Shown here: piece by piece, positions 59,589 to 64,000 of the stretch
Layout of the letters: every line of letters starts with the position of its first letter
Numbering within the stretch: position 1 is the first letter of the stretch
Assembly (NCBI GenBank): GCA_022821085.1
Contig: JAJEEG010000006.1
Span: 124,001-188,000, forward strand
Direction: 5' to 3'
Length of the DNA stretch: 64,000 nt
Source of the DNA: Candidatus Latescibacterota bacterium
Lineage (GTDB): Bacteria; JAAXHH01
The notes under the pieces: generated by a model
What the model saw: only the letters and a program-made list of their open reading frames with translations
Databases searched by the model: none
Told to the model about the DNA's origin: nothing
Made by a program: the position numbers and the translations under genes

Positions 59589-61832
59589 TCAGTTCCGCGC
59601 GGTCAGCGCAGTCCGGGAAGCCGCGGACTGCTTCATCTTCCGGTCCGCGTTTATCCTCACGGTCTCGCAGGCCAGTTCGTACAGTTCCCGCTGCGACTGG
59701 AAACGCCTTCCCGCCTTCTTCACGTATCGGTACGTCCCGTCCGACTGCAATTCGCGCGCCTTCACATTATCCTTCAGTTGAATCTTCAAATACGCCCACA
59801 GCTCCGCCTGGAGCGCCCGGTCGATGACCGGGAACGAAATCTCGACCCGCCGGTTGAGGTTCCGGTCCATCCAGTCCGCGCTGGAAAACAGGTACTCCGG
59901 GTCCCCGTCGTTGTAGAAATAGAACAGCCGGACGTGTTCGAGAAACCGGTCGACGATGCTGATGACGCTGATGTTCTCGCTCAATCCCGGGACGCCCGGT
60001 CTCAGGCAGCATATGCCGCGGATGATCAGTTGTATCCGCACGCCGGCCTGGGAGGCCTGGTACAGGGCCACGATCATGTCCGGGTCGACGAGGGAATTGA
60101 TCTTCGCGATCACCAGGGCCGGATGCCCGGCACGGGCCCGGTCGCTCTCCCGACGCAGCCGTTTCACCATATCGTCCCGCATCGACGTGGGCGAAAGGAT
60201 GAGATGGTGAAAGCGCGAGGGCAGCGCGTAGCCGGTCAGCAGGTTGAACAGTTTCGTTACGTCCTCGCCGAATTCCTCCTTGTCGGTGAACAGGCCGAAG
60301 TCGGCGTAGATACGCGCCGTCTTGTCGTTGTAATTCCCAGTACCCAGGTGACAGTACCGGTGAATCCCCTCGCCCTCCCGGCGCACGACCAGGCAGGCCT
60401 TGCAGTGGACCTTGATGCCCGGTATGCCGTAGATGACGTGGGCTCCCGCCTCCTCCAGTTGCCTGGCCCACTGGATATTCGCGGCCTCGTCGAACCGGGC
60501 CTTTAATTCCAGCAGCACCGAGACTTCCTTGCCGTTCTGCGCTGCCCGCGTCAATGCCCGGGTGATGGGCGAATTGGCGCTGACCCGGTACAGCGTCATC
60601 TTGATGGCGAGTACCTGGGGATCCTCCGCCGCTTCCGAAACGAACCGGACCACCGCGTTGAACTGATGAAAGGGGTGGTGCAGCAGGATGTCTTCCTTCT
60701 TGATGGCTTCCCAGATGGAAGGCGCGCCTTCGAAGGACGTCGCCGGCTGGGGCGGGAAGGGTTCGTCCATGAGATCGGGCCGGTCGACGGCGTCGTAGAG
60801 TTCGATGAGATCGGAAAAAGCGGTAAAGCCTTCCGTGGGGTAGAGATCCTCCGGCTCCAGTTCCAGTTCCTCCACCAGGACGTCCAGGATGCGCGACGAC
60901 AGCTCGGGGTCGTACTGCAGCCGTACCGCGGCCCCGTTGCGCCGGTTGCGTATGCCCTCCTCGATGACCTTGAGCAGGTCCTCCGCGCCTTCCTCCTCGT
61001 AATCCACGTCGGCATCCCGCGTCACGCGGATCGATGCGCAGTTCAGCACCTCGTAACCGTTATAGAACAGGTCGAGGTTCATCTGGATGACGTCCTCCAG
61101 CATGAAGAACGCCTGCCGGCCGTTTTCGGACGGGAGTTCGAGGAACCGCGGCATGACCGAGGTGGGCAGGTGGATGACAGAGAGGTTCGTATGGGGGAAA
61201 ACGGACTTCTGGATCTTCCGGATTTCGGCCACGAGACAGAGCGTGCCGTTGGCCAGATAGGGAAAGGGATGGCCGGGGTCCACCGCCAGCGGGGTCACCA
61301 CCGGCAGGATGGTCTTCCGGAAGTACTCGTCCAGATAGGCCTTCTGCGATGCGCTGAGTTGCTCGGGCTCGAGGATGTCGATGCCCTGCTCGGTGAGTTG
61401 CGGGAAGATCTCGTTGATGAACAGGCCGTGCTGCTTGTTGACCAGTTCGTGCATCCGGGACGAAAGGGCGGTCATCACCTCCCGGGGACTCAGGCCGTCG
61501 GCGGTCCGCGTGGACTGGACCTGCGCGTCGATCTGTCTCTTGACGCCGGCGACGCGGATCATGAAGAACTCGTCCAGGTTGGTGCTGAATATGGCCAGGA
61601 ACTTCACCCGTTCCAGCAGGGGAACCGTCGGGTCGAGCGCTTCCTCCAGCACCCGCGCGTTGAATTCCATCCAGCTCAGTTCCCGGTTGAAGAAGTGTTC
61701 CGGGCGCCAGTAGTTCGTCACCAGCGGCGCGGCGGGAGGCCGTGGCTTGTGGGTGAACCGGCGCCCCGCTCTCTTCGAAGCGATGGTTCGGACCGTGGCG
61801 GTCCTGGTGTTGTTCCCATTCGGGGAGGACAT
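59589..61832 (-). CDS. ppk: polyphosphate kinase 1
   Basis: Makes long-chain polyphosphate from ATP reversibly at the membrane face. The protein of 747 residues (from ATG 61832) has an N-terminal helical domain (FFNRELSWMEFNARVLEEAL), a head domain, and two phospholipase-D-like C-terminal domains. The phospho-histidine lies in GIPGIKVHCKACLVV, and YCHLGTGNYNDKTARIYADFG is intact. AGGTGG lies nine bases before ATG 61832; longer frames from 61871 or 61988 are also open but their extra leader is not homologous. No ppx is seen; PhoBR-like genes lie nearby. Confidence 0.96.
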   Translation of the reverse strand: MSSPNGNNTRTATVRTIASKRAGRRFTHKPRPPAAPLVTNYWRPEHFFNRELSWMEFNARVLEEALDPTVPLLERVKFLAIFSTNLDEFFMIRVAGVKRQIDAQVQSTRTADGLSPREVMTALSSRMHELVNKQHGLFINEIFPQLTEQGIDILEPEQLSASQKAYLDEYFRKTILPVVTPLAVDPGHPFPYLANGTLCLVAEIRKIQKSVFPHTNLSVIHLPTSVMPRFLELPSENGRQAFFMLEDVIQMNLDLFYNGYEVLNCASIRVTRDADVDYEEEGAEDLLKVIEEGIRNRRNGAAVRLQYDPELSSRILDVLVEELELEPEDLYPTEGFTAFSDLIELYDAVDRPDLMDEPFPPQPATSFEGAPSIWEAIKKEDILLHHPFHQFNAVVRFVSEAAEDPQVLAIKMTLYRVSANSPITRALTRAAQNGKEVSVLLELKARFDEAANIQWARQLEEAGAHVIYGIPGIKVHCKACLVVRREGEGIHRYCHLGTGNYNDKTARIYADFGLFTDKEEFGEDVTKLFNLLTGYALPSRFHHLILSPTSMRDDMVKRLRRESDRARAGHPALVIAKINSLVDPDMIVALYQASQAGVRIQLIIRGICCLRPGVPGLSENISVISIVDRFLEHVRLFYFYNDGDPEYLFSSADWMDRNLNRRVEISFPVIDRALQAELWAYLKIQLKDNVKARELQSDGTYRYVKKAGRRFQSQRELYELACETVRINADRKMKQSAASRTALTARN

Positions 61833-62206
61833 GACTTTAGCCACCTGGAGGATATGAGGTTTACGCTGCATGGCGGGACCCGGTCCGACCGGGCCCGGCC
61901 AACCGGAATCGTCCGCCGGATCAAGTATCCATAAAGCAGGACGGGCGGCCCGGAACAGAAAAGTCCGGACTCCGGCCCGAGTATCCATAAAGCAGGACGA
62001 AAGGCGATTTTGTCAAGCCGTCTTTGGCCCGAACGGTCACATCCGACAGGAAAAATCGAATACTATTCATATGTCATGTCCTTGTCTGCTGTTCGTAACA
62101 GAATCGTCAAATAAACCTTTTATAATAGCACCGTGTTCGATTCAAACTTGCTTTCCAGACACCTGCAGACGGACTGATTCGACGTACACAAGGGGAGATG
62201 CCGCAC
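61833..62206. other. divergent spacer between ppk and a TonB-dependent receptor
   Basis: It holds a 20-bp direct repeat (below) and an isolated TATAAT (62121-62126) on the plus strand without a good -35. It is AT-richer from about 62000. No gene is seen. Confidence 0.5.
61924..61999 (+). repeat. 20-bp direct repeat, two copies 56 bases apart
   Basis: AGTATCCATAAAGCAGGACG occurs exactly at 61924-61943 and 61980-61999, upstream of ppk. It is unlike the GC-rich tandem arrays elsewhere and may be a paired regulator site. Confidence 0.85.
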
Positions 62207-64000
62207 ATGACGAAGTCCTACCGGTTCCGGAACAGCCATACCGCGATAAGCGACAGTAGCCGGCTGGCCGCATCGATACTGGCAGCGGTATTCGTGGCCG
62301 CGCTCGCGCTCATGGCTGGCACGGCGACGGAGGTCCGCGGACAGGCGTCCATGGGCCGCATATCGGGCACGGTCGTAGACGCGGAGACGGGCGATCCGCT
62401 CATCGGCGCCACGGTGGTGGTGGTGGGACTGGAGCTTGGCGCGATGGCCGATCTCGAAGGCGCCTACCTGATCCGGAACGTCCCCGCGGGAATGCACACC
62501 GTCCAGGTATCCATGATCGGGTACGCGCGGAAGCGGGTCACCGAGATCCGGGTCGACCCGGGCCAGGTCAGCAGAATAAACATAACCGTTGATCAGGAAC
62601 TCATCGTAGCGGACGTGGTGGAGGTGACGGCCCGATCCCTGGAAAACACGGAAGCGGCGCTGCTCAAGCGCCGCCAGAACGCCCTTTCCATCAGCGACGC
62701 CATCAGCGCCGAGGATATCTCCCGGGGCGCCCAGGGCGACGTGGCCGCGGCCATGACCCGCGTCACCGGCGCATCGGTGGTGGACGGCAAGTACGTCTAC
62801 ATTCGCGGACTGGGCGAACGCTACAGTACCGCGCAACTCAACGGCACCTCCCTGCCGAACGCCGATCCCAACAGCAAGTCGGTCCAGATGGATATCTTCG
62901 CGGCGAACCTCCTGGACAACATCACCACGGAAAAGACCTTCACGCCGGACAAGCCGGGCAACTTCACCGGCGGCAGCGTCAACGTGAAGACCAAATCCCT
63001 GCCCGAGTCTTTCACCATGTCCTTCTCCACGTCCACGAAGTACAACACCCAGTCTTCCTTCAAGGACATGCTGAGTTACGACGGCGGTGAGTACGATTTC
63101 CTGGGCTTCGACGACGGCACCCGGGATATACCCCTGCCCCTGCGGAATCCCGACGTGGAGATTCCCAGCATCACCAGCGCGCTCCGTGACCCGAAGGCCG
63201 CGCAACTCCTGGATCTGTATTCCAAATCGTTTGCCGATAAATCGATGACGCCGTCCACCATAGAAGGCGGACTCGGCCAGAGCTACGCGTTTTCAATAGG
63301 CAACCAGACGGAGATCGCGGAACGTCCGTTCGGGATGCTGGGCAGCGTGAGCTACAACCGGAACATCTCGGCGTATGACAACGGCGCGACCGGGATCTGG
63401 AAGCGCGTGTCCCGGGAGTCCGAAGGGTTGAACAGGGAGCGGTTCGCGACGGACATGAGCGGGTCCGAAGAAGTGCTCTGGGGCGGCCTCGTAAACGCTA
63501 CCTACCAACCGAGCATCACCCACGAGATCGGCGTCAACGTGCTTTACAACCGAAGCGGCGAAAAACTGTCCCGGTTCCAGACCGGCGCCTGGCCTTCCTC
63601 CCTGCCCGGCGAGAACGTGCGGTACGAGACGCGCGTGCTGTCATTCATCGAGCGTGAGATGCGGTCTTTGCAGTTCCGCGGCAAGCACGTAATGCCGTCC
63701 GTATCCAACATGGAAATCGAATGGACCGGCGCCTTCATCAGGTCGAACCAGGACGAGCCGGACCTTCGTTACTTCACCAACGAATTCCAGACGGTCGACG
63801 CGGCTGGCGAAGGGGCCCCGGATATCGACAGCTACACGATCGCCCTGTCCAACTACGCGGCGCCGACCCGTTACTTCAGGAACCTGGAAGAATCCAACCG
63901 GGACTTCAAGCTGGACCTGACGCTGCCCTTTACGCCATGGTCCGGACTCACGGCCCGTCTGAAGTTCGGTGGGGCCTACCTGGGCAAGGACCACACCTTC
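62207..64000 (+). CDS. TonB-dependent receptor with carboxypeptidase-regulatory-like domain (5' part)
   Basis: Outer-membrane receptor cut by the window end after 598 residues. It has a signal peptide (to about residue 48), then a CarboxypepD_reg-like domain with GRISGTVVDAETGDPLIGA and DLEGAYLIRNVPAG. A plug domain includes ISAEDISRGAQGDVAAAMTR and YVYIRGLGERYSTAQLNG, and the barrel begins after PGNFTGGSVNVKTK. The start ATG 62207 has AGGGGAG nine bases upstream; ATG 62198 is in frame but too close to it. Such receptors import siderophores, glycans or other large ligands with TonB energy; the ligand is unknown. The 'N-terminal regulatory domain' form is usual in FCB bacteria. Confidence 0.93.
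   Translation, partial: MTKSYRFRNSHTAISDSSRLAASILAAVFVAALALMAGTATEVRGQASMGRISGTVVDAETGDPLIGATVVVVGLELGAMADLEGAYLIRNVPAGMHTVQVSMIGYARKRVTEIRVDPGQVSRINITVDQELIVADVVEVTARSLENTEAALLKRRQNALSISDAISAEDISRGAQGDVAAAMTRVTGASVVDGKYVYIRGLGERYSTAQLNGTSLPNADPNSKSVQMDIFAANLLDNITTEKTFTPDKPGNFTGGSVNVKTKSLPESFTMSFSTSTKYNTQSSFKDMLSYDGGEYDFLGFDDGTRDIPLPLRNPDVEIPSITSALRDPKAAQLLDLYSKSFADKSMTPSTIEGGLGQSYAFSIGNQTEIAERPFGMLGSVSYNRNISAYDNGATGIWKRVSRESEGLNRERFATDMSGSEEVLWGGLVNATYQPSITHEIGVNVLYNRSGEKLSRFQTGAWPSSLPGENVRYETRVLSFIEREMRSLQFRGKHVMPSVSNMEIEWTGAFIRSNQDEPDLRYFTNEFQTVDAAGEGAPDIDSYTIALSNYAAPTRYFRNLEESNRDFKLDLTLPFTPWSGLTARLKFGGAYLGKDHTF

Overview
This is a densely coded, GC-rich, chromosomal bacterial window. It holds about 53 protein genes and one tRNA. 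I see no prophage, insertion sequence, CRISPR array, plasmid replication gene or rRNA operon. The gene content points to a Gram-negative (diderm) bacterium of the FCB assemblage, most likely an uncultured lineage such as Latescibacterota or a neighbour. The reasons are a Bat (aerotolerance) gene set, a GldG/DUF4340 ABC exporter, a TonB-dependent receptor with a carboxypeptidase-regulatory-like N-terminus, an RND tripartite pump, Ig-like/LRR lipoproteins, and a phytanoyl-CoA dioxygenase beside a sugar-acid dehydratase. The taxon is inference only.

Layout. 1-17.4 kb, + strand: the end of a DUF58 gene, an ABC-2 exporter with GldG-like and DUF4340 proteins, then batA, batB and a TPR gene. Three aspartate-pathway genes (lysC, hom, asd) follow, then batD, batE and a class V aminotransferase. 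17.4-22.1 kb: a sulfotransferase-like gene (-), an LRR lipoprotein (+), surE and a small membrane gene (-), and a PspC-domain membrane pair (-). 22.3-29.8 kb, + strand: ECF sigma and anti-sigma factors, lepA, lepB, hemW, ddl, tRNA-Gly(CCC) and a TPR lipoprotein. 29.8-33.1 kb, - strand: a catabolic operon (sugar-acid dehydratase, phytanoyl-CoA dioxygenase, sugar-phosphate isomerase-like). 33.1-44.8 kb, - strand: a DUF2953/GerW pair, msrA, an endonuclease Q-UvrD helicase fusion and an RND efflux operon. 45.0-48.5 kb, + strand: sulfate activation (cysC, cysD, cysNC). 48.5-52.5 kb, - strand: iron import and control (DtxR regulator, membrane-anchored DtxR/FeoA protein, split FeoB). 52.8-59.5 kb, + strand: receiver-like protein, PolX/PHP protein, endonuclease III, PhoB/PhoR-like two-component pair and twin small membrane proteins. 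59.6-64 kb: ppk (-) and the start of a TonB-dependent receptor (+).

Functional links. Sulfate activation supplies PAPS, which the distant sulfotransferase-like gene could use. PhoBR-like genes lie close to ppk, which suggests phosphate or polyphosphate control. EndoQ-UvrD, PolX/PHP and Nth form a scattered DNA-repair complement. Bat genes, the ABC exporter and PspC/ECF genes suggest envelope stress maintenance.

The most unusual structural feature is short GC-rich tandem repeats, 9 to about 30 bp per unit. They sit in many spacers between co-directional genes and also inside coding regions. One 9-bp unit, WCCGCCTGG, recurs at several unlinked loci in both orientations and has no stop codon in any of its six frames. 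No single strong new defence or mobile system is visible. The best leads are this repeat family, the PolX-like protein that has lost its polymerase acids, the EndoQ-helicase fusion, and the membrane-anchored DtxR/FeoA protein in the iron operon.
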